The position numbers and the translations under genes were made by a program. Of a DNA stretch of 64,000 nt, positions 21,686 to 34,440 are shown piece by piece; the stretch's first letter is position 1; each line of letters begins with the position of its first letter. This DNA is from Leucocoprinus leucothites. Taxonomy: Eukaryota; Basidiomycota; Agaricomycetes; Agaricales; Agaricaceae. Location of the stretch: NCBI GenBank assembly GCA_013368445.1, contig JAACJO010000032.1:186001-250000 (forward strand), written 5' to 3'. The notes under the pieces are model-generated. The model saw only the letters and a list, made by a program, of their open reading frames with translations, ran no database searches and was not told the DNA's origin.

Positions 21686-24600
21686 TAAAGGGAAGTGAGT
21701 GGTCCAGGCTTATTGGAGTACATACAGTGGAAGTCAGAAACTAGGTCTATGGCATGTTTGAGCTCTGTTGCAGGTAACCACAACTCTGCTTCATCCATAT
21801 CTTTGTAACCAAGCCATACTACTTTGTAAAGGAGTTTACAAGCATGTTGACATCAATCAATCTTTGAATCAACAATGTGATCAACTTTGTATTCTGGTTC
21901 TCCATCAACCTCCACTGTAGGTGGTGGCAATGTGACGTGATTTGGAATGGAGCTGGGAGTGAAAGGTTCAAGCATGGAAACATGGAATACAGGATGAACA
22001 GCATGCATAGAGTTAGGAAGTTGAAGAGTGAAAGAATATGAACCTGGTTGGGAAATAATTTTGTAGGGTCCAAGGTATTTTTCAGAGAGTTTCTTTGAAG
22101 GTCTCATTGTGTGGAAGTACTGCACTTTGAGAAAGACCTTATCACCAATCTTAAATGCAGGTGCAACAAGACGGCAATCATCAGCATTGGCCTGATAGTG
22201 ATGCTGGGCATGAGTGATTTCTGACTTGAGAGTCAAATGTAGTTTGTCTAAATCCACAGTGAAGTTGTGAGCATGAGCTGATGTGAGATCTCTCTCAGGG
22301 TGAACTGTGATATTAGGGTGGTAACCTTTATTAGCAAAGAACAGAGAGATACCAGTGGTAGCGGAAGGAGAATTATTGAAAGCAAACTCAGCTATAGGTA
22401 ATAGGTTGGACCAATTACTCTGTTGGTAGTTGCAATAAATGTGCAAGTACTGTTCAAGAGTTTGGTTAGTTTGTTCAGTCTGACTGTCACCTTCAGGATG
22501 ATAACCCAACATGAAGTGTAACTTCATGTCCAAAGCTTCTCCTAGCAATTGGAAAAAGTGTGAAACAAATTCTGAACCATGATCAGAGGTAACATTAGCA
22601 GGAATACCATGTTTGGAGAAGACATGGATGACGAAGAGTTTAGTGAGTTCTGTGGAAGTAATGGTATTGTGAGTTGGAATGAAAATCGCTTGTTTGGTTA
22701 GCCTATCCACAATGACCAGAATTGAGTCAAACCCTGGGGACTTTGGAAGTTTTTCAATGAAATCCATAGAAATTGAATCCCAAGGTTGTAATGGTATGGG
22801 AAGTTGCTTGAGAGTTCCATAGGGACAATGGCATTGAGCTTTTGATCTTGAACAGGTAACACAGCTTTTGCAGTAATCCTTGACAAAGTTGTGGATATTT
22901 GGCCATGTATACTCACAGCAAACAAGTTCTAGAGTTTTGTTTTGACTGAAATGGCCAGCAAGTGCATGGTCATGATAGTACTGCAAAATGCGCAAACAAA
23001 GATCATTAGTATCAGAAATGTAGATTCTACCATCAAATAACAAGAAACCCTTGGAGTCTTTGGACCAGCAACCCTCTGGATGAGAGAAATGGTCAGAAAC
23101 AGAATTGTCAGTGGAAATAGCAGAAAGAATGTCTGTGTGAAGTTGTGAAATGTCCATAATAAGACCAGCATGCAGCACAGGTGTATAAAGATATGAAGCA
23201 TGAATAGAAGTAGAAAGTTGTTTGTTAGTAAAGACAGGTTGGAAATTGTGAGGATTAACCATGGCATAGCCATTATTCCCCCCTTTTGGGTAGACGTCCC
23301 AATGTCTAGTTAGGGCATCTGGTTTCGTTCCAAGCTTACCAGGTCTAAATCAAATAACAAGGTTGAACTGTGATAAGAACTCAGACCATCTGGCCTGTCT
23401 GTGCATTAGTATCTTTGTGGTAGAGAAATACTCAAGGTTCCTATGATCAGTGACCACATCAATAGGAAGTGCAGCACCTTCAAGATAATGGCACCAGATT
23501 CAGAATGCTTCAAAAATTGCAAGCAGTTCCTTGTCATGGGTGTCATAGTTAAGCTTGGATGTAGAAAATGTGCAGGAATGGAAAGCAATAGGGTGAATAT
23601 CTCCATCAGGAGCAATGATAGAGAGTATAGCTGCCAGGCCATAGTCAGAGGCATTGGTTTCCACAATAATTTGTGTATCGGGAATCCAATGGGTAAGAAC
23701 TGGTGCATGTGTAAAGGCCTCCTTAAGGGAGTTAAAAGCCTTATGAGCTTTTTCATCAAAGTTCCACTGTATGTTTTTTTGTGTGAGGTGAGTTAGTGGT
23801 ACAACAATATTGGAATAACCATAAATGAAATGACAATAGAAGTTCACAAAACCAAGGAAGGATTGTATGTCCTTGACCTTCTTTGGTTTGGGCCAGTCCT
23901 GGATAGTTTTTACCTTTTTTTCTGACATTTTCAGACTGTCTGGAGAAAGAATGTAGCTGAGGTATTCAACTGTGTCAGTATGGAACTCACATTTATCAGT
24001 GCAAGCATAAAGGCCATTTTAGCACAACCTTTTAAGGACTTTGTGAACATGTTTGCAATATGAATTAATGTCCTCCAAATATATGAGAATATTGTCAAGA
24101 TAAACAGTTACACACATATCAAGAAAATCCTTGAAAATGTCATTCATGAATTGCTGGAAGGCAGTAGGAGTGTTGGTGAGACCAAAAGGCATCACAAGCC
24201 ACTCAAATGAACTATAGCAAGTATGGAATGCAGTTTTCCACTCATTGCCTTCAGCAATATGAACCAAATGATAAGCATGTCAGAGATCAATCTTGGTATA
24301 GATACCAGCCTTTTGTGGAGAGTCCAGCAAGTCAGAAATGAGCAGTAGTGGGTAGCAATATTTCCTAGTGATCTGGTTAAGACCATGGAAATCAACACAG
24401 AGTCAAAGAGAGCCATCTTTCTTTTTGATGAAGAGAACAGGAGCACCATGAGGAGAATTAGAAGGTCAAATAAAGCCAATGGAAAGATTTTCATCAATGA
24501 ATTCTTGGAGTGCAGCAAGCTCAATCTGCAAAAGTGAATAAATCATTCTGACAGGAGGAGAAGTGCCTTCCTCGAGATTAATGTGCAAGTCATAAGGTTG

Positions 24601-25380
24601 GTGAGGTGGAAGAGTGTCAGCATGGGATTTACTGAAAATATCCCTAAATCCATGATATTCCAAAGGAACATTAGAAAGGTTGATGGGATCCTGTGAAGAA
24701 GAAGAAGCAGCTCCAGCCACAGATGAGCACCAGAGATCCAGACCAAAATGCATAGAGCCAGGTTAACAACAGACACGTGCAAATGCAGCTGTACCAATCA
24801 GTCAAATGTCAGGTCAAGAAGAAGAATCAGGAACTGGTGAGATTGTATCAGGAGCCGGTGATTTGGCAGAGATAGCCACACAGACAGAAGGAGTAGCAAG
24901 ATCTAATTGCAGAGTAGATCAGAAAGCAAATTGACCTGAAACCCAATCAATCAATGGATTGTAGCAGGTAAGCCAATTATGTCTGAGAACCACAGAGCAA
25001 GATGGATCAAGCTGAGTGATATAGAAGTCCAGATTTATATATTCACCAGTTGGAAATGAGATAGGGATTTTTGCAGTCTCTGAAATGAATGAATTAGATG
25101 AACCATCAAACAATTGCAACTCTATGGGAGGAATCAGAATAGTGGGTACACAATATTTACAAATAAGTGAATTGTCTATGAAGCAATGAGTAGAACCACT
25201 ATCAACAAGCACAGTAAGTGAAATAGGGAGTGAAGAAGATTTGTCCAAAAGCAAAGAAGAAGTAAGCAAAATATGAAGAGAGTTTGGATTGGAAAGAGTG
25301 GACACATTGAGTCAAATACTCTCTGAAGCACAGGAGAGTTCAATGCAATCCTCAGCCTGTGCAGAGTTCTGAGGATCACT
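21686..25380 (-). pseudogene. Gypsy-1 pol (chromovirus): PR-RT-RH-IN-chromodomain
   Basis: A minus-strand Ty3/gypsy pol is collinear in one frame from about 25305 to 21686. Protease VLVDSGSTHCFID (about 25210) keeps its Asp. The reverse transcriptase has VYLDNILIY, with the second catalytic Asp as Asn (codon 24091-24093). RNase H ETNASDYG also has Asn for Asp (23653-23655). The integrase (about 23060-22100) has its zinc-binding region CKSCVTC, then SMDFIEKLP and TSDHGSEF with both Asp kept. A chromodomain-like tail (YKVDHIVDSKID ... YKVVWLGY ... ELWLPATELKHA) ends it. About 12 in-frame stops occur, 10 of them TGA, mostly where relatives have Arg, and I see no indel. The element would have targeted heterochromatin through the chromodomain. 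Confidence 0.9.
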
Positions 25381-25382
25381 CA

Positions 25383-26934
25383 CTATTTTTTTGAACTCTC
25401 AGATTGAGAGCCCAAAGGTTGCGAAGCATCCTTGGAGTCTGCGTTGGCCTTGGCTTTTCGCCCTTTAGGCTTGTTCATATTAGAAGAAGAAGAAGAAGTA
25501 GAATTGGAATTATTATTAGTATTACCAGACTTGTTCTTGTGAGGACAGTTGCAAATCATGTGGTTTCCACCACAGTATAAGCATTGTCCATTTGCAATGT
25601 GACACTGATGCTCTTGAGCAGTCAGCTTACCATCCTTGTTGAGTTTTCCAGCAAGAGGATTGGAGGGTTGTGATGAGGAAGAAGAATTTGATGATTTCTG
25701 GAATGGTTTAGGATTGTTGGAAGGAGGATTGGAAGGTGTGTTGGACTGCTGCGATGAATTCTGCTGGCGATTGTTGTTGTTGTTCTTCCCCTTGTTTTTA
25801 TTCTGCTGGTTCTGCTGGTTCTGTGTATCAGGACATGTTGAAGACTGACCTGGTTTTTCACCAGTATGCTTCTTTTCATGGAGACGGGACCAGTAGTTGT
25901 TGTCAATTTGCATAGCAAGACATAGCAGCAAGGGAAGAGGGTTTGCCAGTAGGAGAGCTGGAAATGATGTCAGAAATGTGATCTGGAAGGCCTCGATAGT
26001 AGCAGTAAACTAGAACATTGTCAGGCCATCCCAAGATACTAGCAAGTCATGAAAACTCAACATTATACTTGGTTATAGTCCAGTTATGACCCATGTGAAG
26101 GTGTTCCACCTCCTCCACTGCTTCTGTCTTGCAATCAAGGGCCCTAAAGTTTTTGCACAACTCATCTACAAACAATTGGAAATCCTGAAACCAGGAAATG
26201 ACATCCCAATTGTACTCCACTTGAAGAACCATTTGAAAGTGCTGCTGAGCAGGTCCCTTGAGAAAGGTCATCACAAAGCTAACCTTCGCACATTCTGTAG
26301 TGAATTTCAATGGGTTAGTATTGAAGTATAAGTGGCATTGAAAAAGGAACTCATCTAGTTTCTGAGGCTTGGAGCCGTCAAATGTGTCAGGCTCTTTAGC
26401 CTGAATATGTGCCGTTTTAACAACAGGCTGGGGAGTGTGGTTGCAGTTTTCGAGGTTAGTTGCAAAACAATCCATAATGTTCAGGAATCATTCTTCAGGG
26501 TCTGGGTTTTGACAACAGCAGTGATGAGAAGGCTTGTCAGGCTCATCCTCTGGGTCAACTTCATCATCAGGATCATCATTGGAAGGACCTCCATTGCCAT
26601 TTCCACCTCCTACATCAGCACCATTGTTATCCAAATGTTCATCATCCTGACCCAAATCTTCAGGTTCCAAAAATTGGGTATTGCCCTCTGGTTCTTGTGC
26701 ATTATTCTCCTCTTCTTCCTCATTGTCTTCATTGTGGTCAACACTGACCTGGTTGCACTCAGGCTGGGGTTCATCTTCTTTGGACTCATGAATAGTCCTA
26801 CATAAAGCTTCATGCCCATTTTGAGGTGGACCTGAAAACTGAGGAGTAGAAGGTGCATGTCGAGAGGGAAGTGGATGATTCTGGACAGAAATACCATGAG
26901 TATGAGCAGTATTGCAAGTAAGACTTGTAGACAT
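25383..26934 (-). pseudogene. Gypsy-1 gag
   Basis: The start at 26934 (MSTSLTCNTAHTHG) leads an acidic N-terminal region (EDNEEEEENN; long Asp/Glu stretch). Then comes a Ty3-type capsid core (26475-26047; TFDGSKPQKLDEFLFQCHLY, LKGPAQQHFQ), an Asn/Gln/Ser-rich linker and one zinc knuckle CLYCGGNHMICNCP (about 25585-25545). Stops are a TGA near 26476 and a TGA near 26045 (after VEFS), and one frameshift lies between 26.05 and 25.93 kb. It overlaps or abuts pol, as in other gypsy elements. Confidence 0.85.
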
Positions 26935-27786
26935 ATTAAGAGAACAATACTGAAAGTTGGGATTCTGAATATAGTGTCAAGATTTGTGAATTACTAGTGC
27001 TTACTAAGCATGCAAAAGTTACAGAGAGGTCGGTTGTTTGCTTCAGCATATGTGCTGCACCCTTCTGATATTGCATTGACTGATTTGGTCTATGAGGAAG
27101 ATGACAGGCAGTGTGAATTGGAATTCAACACTGAAGGAATAATTGGACAGAGAGTAAGAGTGGAATCTTGGTCAATATTCAGAATGGGTAATACATGAGC
27201 TAGTAGTAACATATTTAAGATAATTTAAAATCAGACAAATAACACGTAAATATCACAAAACTCACAATACAATGATAAATGAATAAACAGATAAATGAAA
27301 GGTAAATAGACAATGACAGATGCAATGCAACAGAGAATGACAAACAGAAATGGAATGGCAGAAACAAATATGAGTGCAAATGAAAAAGGATAGAATAATG
27401 AGTGGAAACAGGCTGCAAAATATTTATAGAAATAGTAGATAATGAAAATCATGGGAATTGGAAGTTGAAAGAATAATTGGAGATTGAATCAGAGAGGTCA
27501 CAATTGCAGATTGTGACATCCATGCTATGTATATTTATTGAATGGCTATGGCCTGCTATAACTCACTAAGGCAAAAAACTGAACTTACTGATGCTTGCAT
27601 GCTAATTTCTTTTTGGAACAACTCTTGTACAGCTGCAGAAAGCTGTACATGAGCTCCCTGGCTTGCTGTTAATATTCAGCATAACAGGGCATGAGGTGAG
27701 TGAGGTGTCAATGGTAGAGATCATAGAAATCCCTTTATTTCAGTAATTCAAGTATAAAATACAAAATAAATAATATGTATATAGTG
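26935..27786. other. Gap, probable Gypsy-1 leader/LTR, unresolved
   Basis: The Gypsy-1 5' leader and LTR should lie here, but no terminal TG/CA pair or second copy could be matched. A 62-codon plus-strand frame (27010-27198, ending ESWSIFRMGNT) has no recognised domain. The remainder is AT-rich with no feature seen. Confidence 0.4.
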
Positions 27787-28065
27787 TGTTAAGCACGCAA
27801 ATGCTATAGATAGGGAGCTGATGTCAAGGACCGGGTGGACAGAGGTGTGACAGAGAGAAGGTGGGAGCTGGTCGTCAGATGCAGGAGCAGGTCGTGGCCT
27901 CAACTTATGTGTTGTGCCAACTACTGATACTTGACCTGGATTTCAGACAAGATGAGAGAGCAGAGGACAAACAGAGAACAGAGGAAATAGCGTATCACTA
28001 AGTTGATTATCAGACTGAGAAGTCCAAGTACAAAGTCATGCTACTTATATACAATGCAGAATATA

Positions 28066-29391
28066 CTCATGACAATCAAAAGTGAGTCACATTTTGTGAC
28101 AAACACGCTCGTGTGATTTTGAGAACCAAGAATTGTTTCGCGTATTGCTCCTACTATACTTGCTCAATCTACTCAATATGTCACCTTCTGAGAACTCACG
28201 TCTTGAATATGATACTCCAATAAAAAATCGACTGGTTGGATACTACCAAGCCACCCAAAATATTGCTGAAGCCTCGAGAGAGGTTGGGGTGAAATATCAT
28301 GCAGCTCGGAAAATCATCCATAAATTTGAAGACACTGGCTCAACAGACAATTGCTCCCGGTCAGGCCGTCCCAGGGCCCTAACGGACCGCATGGAACGCT
28401 GAGTTATCCGCGAATCCCTCAAGAACCGCCGAAAACCATTTGCTGATATTGCAAATGATCTTAGTTTAGAGGGTGGTGGACAATCAGTCTGTCGTGCACT
28501 TGCGAGGGCTGGTTATCACCGGAGAGTTGCTAGAAGGGTTCCTTTCTTAACCAAAAGGCATCGTCGCCAGCGATTGGCGTGGGCACGACAGTTTAGAAGG
28601 TGGAAGAAGAAGCAGTTCTCGCAGATCATCTTTTCAGATGAATGCTATATTTATCTTGGTGATAAAAATGGCCGAGTTTATGTGACGCGACATCCTGATG
28701 AAGTCCTCCGAGAGGATTGCCTTGTTCCACAGTTCACACAGTCACCAATACGCGTCATGGTGTGGGGGTGTATCATGGATGGGAAGAAGGGGCCACTGGT
28801 TGTTTTGGACTATCCTGGTGGTAAAGGTGGTGGAATGACCTCTGCCCGCTATCAGCAGCAAGTCCTTGATGGGGTGTTGGAGGACTTCTATTGGGATGCA
28901 CGTGAGGAACATAGTCGTGTTTTTTTCCAGCAGGACAATGCTGCTTCACACACAAGTAATTCAACGAGGGCTTGGTTTATGTCACATCACATACCCCTCT
29001 TTCCCCATCCGGCATTATCTCCTGACATGAATCCCATTGAGGGCATTTGGCACAAACTCAAAAAAATTATTAGACAGTCCCCTCATCCCCCCTCATCACT
29101 TGATACACTCAAAGCTACAGTCCGGGCTGCATGGGATGAGTTATCTATTGATATAATCAACAAATATGTTGGATCCATGGAACATCGTGTTCAGTCTGTC
29201 ATCCTAGCTCAAGGTGGTCACACTCGATACTAACTATCTACTATGAATGTATACCATGTATATAATTCTATCATATAAAAATTTGGCAGTGTTTTGATGT
29301 TTGAGGGTTGAAGCGCACCGGAAAGTTTCGCCCAGTATTGAGAATCAGAGTCTCATATTATGTAATATGACTCGCTTTTGATTTTCACGAG
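28066..29391 (+). mobile_element. Tc1/mariner transposon, 1326 bp
   Basis: The element has imperfect terminal inverted repeats of about 28 bp. The left end starts CTCATGACAATCAAAAG at 28066 and the right end, reverse-complemented from 29391, starts CTCGTGAAAATCAAAAG. It is flanked by TA on both sides (28064-28065 and 29392-29393), the canonical Tc1/mariner target duplication. It encodes one transposase. CpG dinucleotides are still common inside it, unlike the LTR it sits in, which suggests a recent arrival. Confidence 0.95.
28178..29233 (+). pseudogene. Tc1-type DD34E transposase, one nonsense codon
   Basis: The start is the ATG at 28178 (MSPSENSRLEYD). The N-terminus has a helix-turn-helix (QNIAEASREVGV) and the linker SRSGRPRAL. 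The catalytic domain has Asp in IIFSDECYI, Asp in FFQQDNAASH and Glu in SPDMNPIEGIW, with 34 residues between the second Asp and the Glu (DD34E). The normal end is ILAQGGHTRY. Apart from one in-frame TGA at 28400-28402 the 351-codon frame is open, so a single base change separates it from an intact frame. It lies between the terminal repeats with short UTRs. Confidence 0.93.
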
Positions 29392-29672
29392 TAGGAATGG
29401 ATAAGGAAAACAAACAAAGTAATAAATGGAGAAATAATCAAAGTGGAGTCTGCAAATTTTACAAGGTTAGAAGATATAAAATTTACTATTAAACAGTTGT
29501 CAGAAAATTTTGACAAGGCAGTATGAATTAATAACATGGAAGATGTCAGAATAAGTCTGAAGGTGAAAGACCAATAAAAACCGAAGTAACCAATATGTGA
29601 AAGCAGGTAGGAGTTCATGAAAATAATACCAAATTTGAACTGTCAGCCATTCTTGAGGATCGGCTCATGACA

Positions 29673-30525
29673 GTGATGGTGCACACTCACACCCAAACTC
29701 GGTGCATTGACAATCTCTCAATGAGCAATAGGTCATAATTTAATGAGTATACACTATGGAAGACAATACATTATGTCTGTACACATCATTAAATAACATG
29801 TTGATGGGTTATTCATTGGGTTTTGAGCTTGTAAACTGCTGGAAATGGTTTTTGGGGTGACTTCAATGACCCCAATAAGGCAAGACTTACCATCATGAGC
29901 TCCAAAGGGATGTCTTCCAGCACTTTCTTCATATTAGCCTCACATATTACAATACATGAAGATGTGCCAATTTATGGAATGGGTGTGCTGGTCTCAGGCA
30001 AGGGTGAGTCTTGGGGCAATACTGGCATGTCTTCCTTTGGCTTTGCTTTATTGGTGTAAATTTATATTGTTGAAGGGTTTAACATTACAAAGGCTTACTG
30101 TACAATGTCCTATAGCTAAAAGGCTGCCTGTGGGTGCACAGTGGAGGTTAATAGGCATGTTGACACAATGTATGCCCTAAAAATAATGTGCATCCTAAAT
30201 TCTGATCTTCCCTGGCAAATATTCCCAAAAAGGGCTCAGAGGAAATTATATAATATTGAATATCTACAGATCACCAGGTGAGTTTTTGCCCAGAAGTGCC
30301 TCAAAAAGGTGAGATTTACCAATCTAGTCCCAGGAAAAGAATGTCACATATTTATCATGTGATGGGGCCGAATGCATTGGCCTCCTACCTTAGCAATAGC
30401 TAAAAGCATTGAAATCCTCAGAGAACAAATGGAATTACTTGCTGCGAATTGCAATTGTGTTCCTTTCACTTATCCACCTAGTCAGGAACTGGGTGTGTCT
30501 GTGCACCCACTATGATAAGTATGGT
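29673..30525. other. Gap, nothing recognised
   Basis: AT-rich, CpG-poor sequence with only short meaningless frames. A 74-codon plus-strand frame (29956-30180) has no recognisable motif. It runs up to the G-rich target site of the MULE. Confidence 0.5.
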
Positions 30526-30535
30526 GGGGGGGAGG
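30526..30535. repeat. MULE target site duplication, left
   Basis: GGGGGGGAGG, repeated exactly at 34431-34440. A 9-10 bp duplication is typical of Mutator-like elements. Confidence 0.85.
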
Positions 30536-33500
30536 AGTGAGCGCTAAGTGACCAGCCTTTTGTCCGGGTCATAAGGTCTATCCCCGATTGTCTACCGGTC
30601 AATTAACTGGTGTGCTAAGCGAGAGCCAGGATTGGGATAGGGGGTGCTGTGAGAGCAATGAACGGCCAGAGCCGCAACCACACACACCTACTAAGAGTGA
30701 TAAATACATGAGTTTCTTATAGTTCATAATTTGTTTGATCATGCGATTACATAGTTTATGAAGCACGGGCATTCCAAACTCCCACCTTGTAGCCCATTGT
30801 GTTTCTCATTCGCCGCCGCCCAACCTTGTCCTTCTTGTCTGCCCATGTTTTGTCTCATTTCTGGGCTTTCCACTCTTCTCTCTCCAGATCTTCCTGAGCC
30901 TCTTCAATGTCTCTCCCAATGTTTTCTCTATCCAGCCGCTCAAGCCACATCAGGCTCTCTCGTGGGTGAGAGAGTTGAGACTCCGCCATGTCAGCAAAGT
31001 CTCGCAGCTTTGAGATATGCTTTTGCCACCTCACTACAAGCTGTTCTACCTGGGGGATCATAATAAACCATGATAAGTAGATTTGTCAACTCAGCAAACA
31101 ATAACTGACCTTGTTGTCCTCATCTTCACTATAGCAGATTGCACTTGAACCTGAAGACAAGCTCCGAACAACAGTGTTATGTGATCCATTACCCACAAGT
31201 TCTGTAGCTTCAATGTCAGAAGAGTCCATGGTGAGATCAATAGTCTCAGGCTCTGCTTTGTGTATGCTCCTGCCTAATGTTTCAGGTTCGTTCCTCCTTT
31301 TCTTCCTAAGATCCTGGCTCGGAATATCCTCACTTCCACTATCGTCCAACTCAGCTTGTTTTCGCTTTTCAGTGATACAATCCTGAAGAATATCCTCCCA
31401 ATCACCACCACCCCCCAGCTGCGTGCCATCACCATCCCATTCACCATCATCACTGTCGGTAATACAACCTGGTTCATCAAATTCATTGCCATTGCATTCC
31501 ATTGAGTCCACCGAGTTTGTGACGAGGTACTGGTGTTGATATATAGGGCATATCCTCTGCCAAACAACCTGCTCCCAAAACTCCACAGGTGGAGGTTTCA
31601 CGGCTTTGACAAGATGTTTGCAGAGATGAAAGGGGCTGTACTTTTGCTGGCCACAGTTGCATGTTCATCTGTGAATATTGACTATATATAGTCTGTCCGA
31701 TACTTGAGATTTCTCTAGTTTCCTCCATGCCACCTTGAAGTATTTCTGGTAGTTTGAGAGTGAGTTCCCTTGTCCAAGGCAATGTGTTTTGTCAAGTAGT
31801 CATAGCTTGGCCCAATATGATACAGTAACATGATGAATTAGGATCCAAAGTAGCTGGTCAAGCTGAGGCCGGACGATGTGATGTAGGTAGTTGTGTTTGA
31901 GCTGCTGCCAGAAATTTTCAACATTCATTGTAGTTCGAAGTCAAGAGAGATATTTTGATGTTGACCAAGCCCAGAGCTTCCACATTTTGGGAGTATATCA
32001 TGATGTCCACAAGTAGCCCCATACCTCTCGCAAGTTTCGCTCCTTGCAGAACTGATACATCTCTCCAACAGCATTTCTACAGATCTCTTCAGCTGATAAT
32101 GAGATTCCTTGATGCTCTGGAAAAATAGGATGCTGACAGAAGTGGGAAGTGAAGAGACGAAGGGCCTGGGCATGGTGTGGAGCAGGGCAGAATATGTAGG
32201 CAGAGTCCTTTGCTGTAGTCTCGCCTTGCTCAAACAACCAGTCAGGGCCATCTTCAACATCTTGTTCATTACTTGAGGACTCAATGAACTTCTCAACATC
32301 ATCCATGAGACCTGATATGTCTTCCTCCTCAGGGTCTTCATTCTCCAATGGTATTGTACCAATGTCTTGAGTAGAACTAGGCAATGCAATGACTGATTGG
32401 ACAATCCCATTCAGGTGGATAGTCAGACAAGGTCCTGATCGAGGTGCTGATTTTGGTGGTTTATTCACAAGTTTGTTGTCAAACCACACTTTGAGTCAAG
32501 GAACAGTCTTCTCTGGTACTGTCATCTCTTTGTCCTATAATAGAAATTAAATTAAGTGTTGCATCTATATGTTTATTTTGGTGAACTCACCAACAATTGA
32601 CCTTTAACCTGAGCAATAGGGACAAAGTTTTCATCCATATATGGAAATTCCTTTTTTGCTTCAAGGATGTCATAATATCGTGGCTGGCGTCAGATTGTTG
32701 AAAGTCAAGTCTTGATAGCCTGGAGACCATACCAGAAACACAGCTGATGCTTAGCCTCTGGAAACACTGCCTGACAAGCATTGATTTCACTTGTGTCCTT
32801 ATCCGTGAGTGTGATGATTACTTGAAGTGTCCAGGTATCACGGAAATGAGTTAGAAACTCAGTGATATATTGCTCCTTTCCTCCTGTCCCTCCTCTTCCA
32901 CTTGATTGAATGCACAGGTAGCCCAATGGACAGCCAGATCCATGAATCTCACCCAAGAGGGCAAATACTTCATAGTTTGATCCATTTGTCTTCCCTGCAA
33001 GAGTTATTTTAGCTTTAAGTTACACCATTGATGTCGTGCTAAGTTTAGAGAGGAATACATACAAGCTGAGTCTAGGGACACCTCTCATATCTGCTCCTGA
33101 TACTTCTTTAAAATTGTTGGTAGGTGGAATGCAACCACAAAGAATCCAGGCTCTTCATGAAGTTGAATTCTTTTTGCTGAGCTATTGCTGATGCCATCAA
33201 GGAGACCCTTTGCAGATGTGAAATCATTAGGATCGGTTTTCCATTGCTGGCTATTATGTTGCACCCACAAGTAATGGATAGCCTTCCATGAGAAATCAGG
33301 CTCGGGGACCTTCTTAAGTATTTCTGCCCATAACTAGAATATCTATGAGTAAATATCATAGTCTGTGGTATAAATTGTGTTTAAAAATACCTGAGCAGGT
33401 GTTAAATTGAGGCTTTCACAGACAAGGTCTTTGATATTGTCTGGGACCCAAATGCAGCAGTATGGAACATGACGTTCCTTGTGGGAGATTTTGACAAGTG

Positions 33501-34430
33501 CGATGTCACAATCTTTGGTAAGGGTAATATGTAACCATCCTCAACAGTTGAAAGTATCCATTGTTCATTGGTCATGTAACTTTGATCCCTCCTTCTGTCC
33601 CTTTTTTGACTTGTGTTTTTGGTCATGAGACTGAGCACAATTGTATGTAAAGCAGATCTTTCTATCATGTTTTGAAGCACAGTGACTATGAAAGCTATAA
33701 CGAGATCATGACATTCAGTATATTTGTATAGGTAGAAATGATAAAGTGCACTTGAACTTGTAAGCATTAGCATTCTCTGAAACCAGGTCCCTTAATTTAT
33801 TTGCCCATCCCTTCAATGCTTTGAGCTCGTCATCTCCACTATCAACCTCCAAGTCATCCTTCCTGGACCATCCTGAGATATTGACTCGAGCAGCCAAACT
33901 GACTTCATCTTCAAGTGAACTCAATGTTCCAAGAAAGACGTCCAATGGCATCTCTGACAGCCCATCAAACTCTGCAGCAGTATAACCCTCATCATGTTCC
34001 TCCAATTTTCCCTCTGCTTGGTCTTCTATTTTAGCTGTGACATAACGACATGTGCGCTTAGCTAGACAAGGTTCGCAGGTCTTCGAGAAGCCTTCTCGTA
34101 ATTGTTTGAACATTCTGGTTGGCCGTAAACTCCCACAGCTTGTGCATTTCTGTTGTTCTTCACACGGTTCAGAGTCGGAGGAAGTTGTGTCCATGGTACT
34201 GAGGTGCAATACAAGAAAGAATAATTGATTGACGTGACGCGACGCGCCTCAGGGGACGTGTTTTCCATTATCTACATTTAGTATTCCAGCTTACGATCAC
34301 CGCAATTACACATTTGTTTTTGAACTCGCGACAAAACACCAAGTCCTTGAGTTACCGGTAGATAATCGGGGATAGATGGTGATTTCCGGCTGAGTCATCC
34401 GGACAAAAGGCTGGTCGCTTAGTGCTCACT
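30536..34430 (-). mobile_element. Mutator-like element (MULE), 3.9 kb
   Basis: Imperfect terminal inverted repeats bound the element. The outer 32 bp (30536-30567 and 34399-34430, starting AGTGAGCGCTAAG or AGTGAGCACTAAG) differ at about 2 positions. After spacers of unequal length, a 23-bp inner block containing ATCCCCGATT recurs (30577-30599 and 34354-34376). A 10-bp duplication flanks the element. Inside is a minus-strand, intron-containing transposase with a SWIM zinc finger. It lies about 0.95 kb upstream of the NACHT gene. Confidence 0.9.
30846..34194 (-). pseudogene. MULE transposase with SWIM zinc finger, multi-exon
   Basis: Likely start is the ATG at 34194 (MDTTSSDSEPCEEQQK), followed by paired CXXC motifs (CTSCGSL, CEPCLAKR). 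Supported introns (minus strand) include about 33390-33333, about 33062-32999 (GTATGT...TTGCAG, restoring a Trp codon) and about 31109-31050. The MULE domain (32998-32700) has ALLGEIHGSGCPLGY, the Asp in LTDKDTSEINACQ and HQLCFW. The SWIM finger near 31660-31615 reads CNCG...HLCKHL. An acidic, Ser-rich tail and a coiled-coil last exon (VEQLVVRWQKHISKLRD) finish it. In-frame TGA codons (for example after YQEQI, STI and TVP) and other stops inactivate it. Confidence 0.85.
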
Positions 34431-34440
34431 GGGGGGGAGG
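34431..34440. repeat. MULE target site duplication, right
   Basis: Second GGGGGGGAGG, immediately outside the right terminal repeat. Confidence 0.85.

Larger units (their letters stand above)
27787..29672 (-). mobile_element. LTR-S LTR 4, split by a Tc1/mariner element
   Basis: LTR-S sequence begins at 27787 (TGTTAAGCACGC) and ends at 29672 (GGCTCATGACA). Its 560 bp or so are interrupted at 28066-29391 by a Tc1/mariner element that duplicated a TA of the LTR. No 5-bp duplication is recognisable around the LTR itself (TAGTG and GTGAT). The insertion order is therefore LTR first, Tc1 later. Confidence 0.9.
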
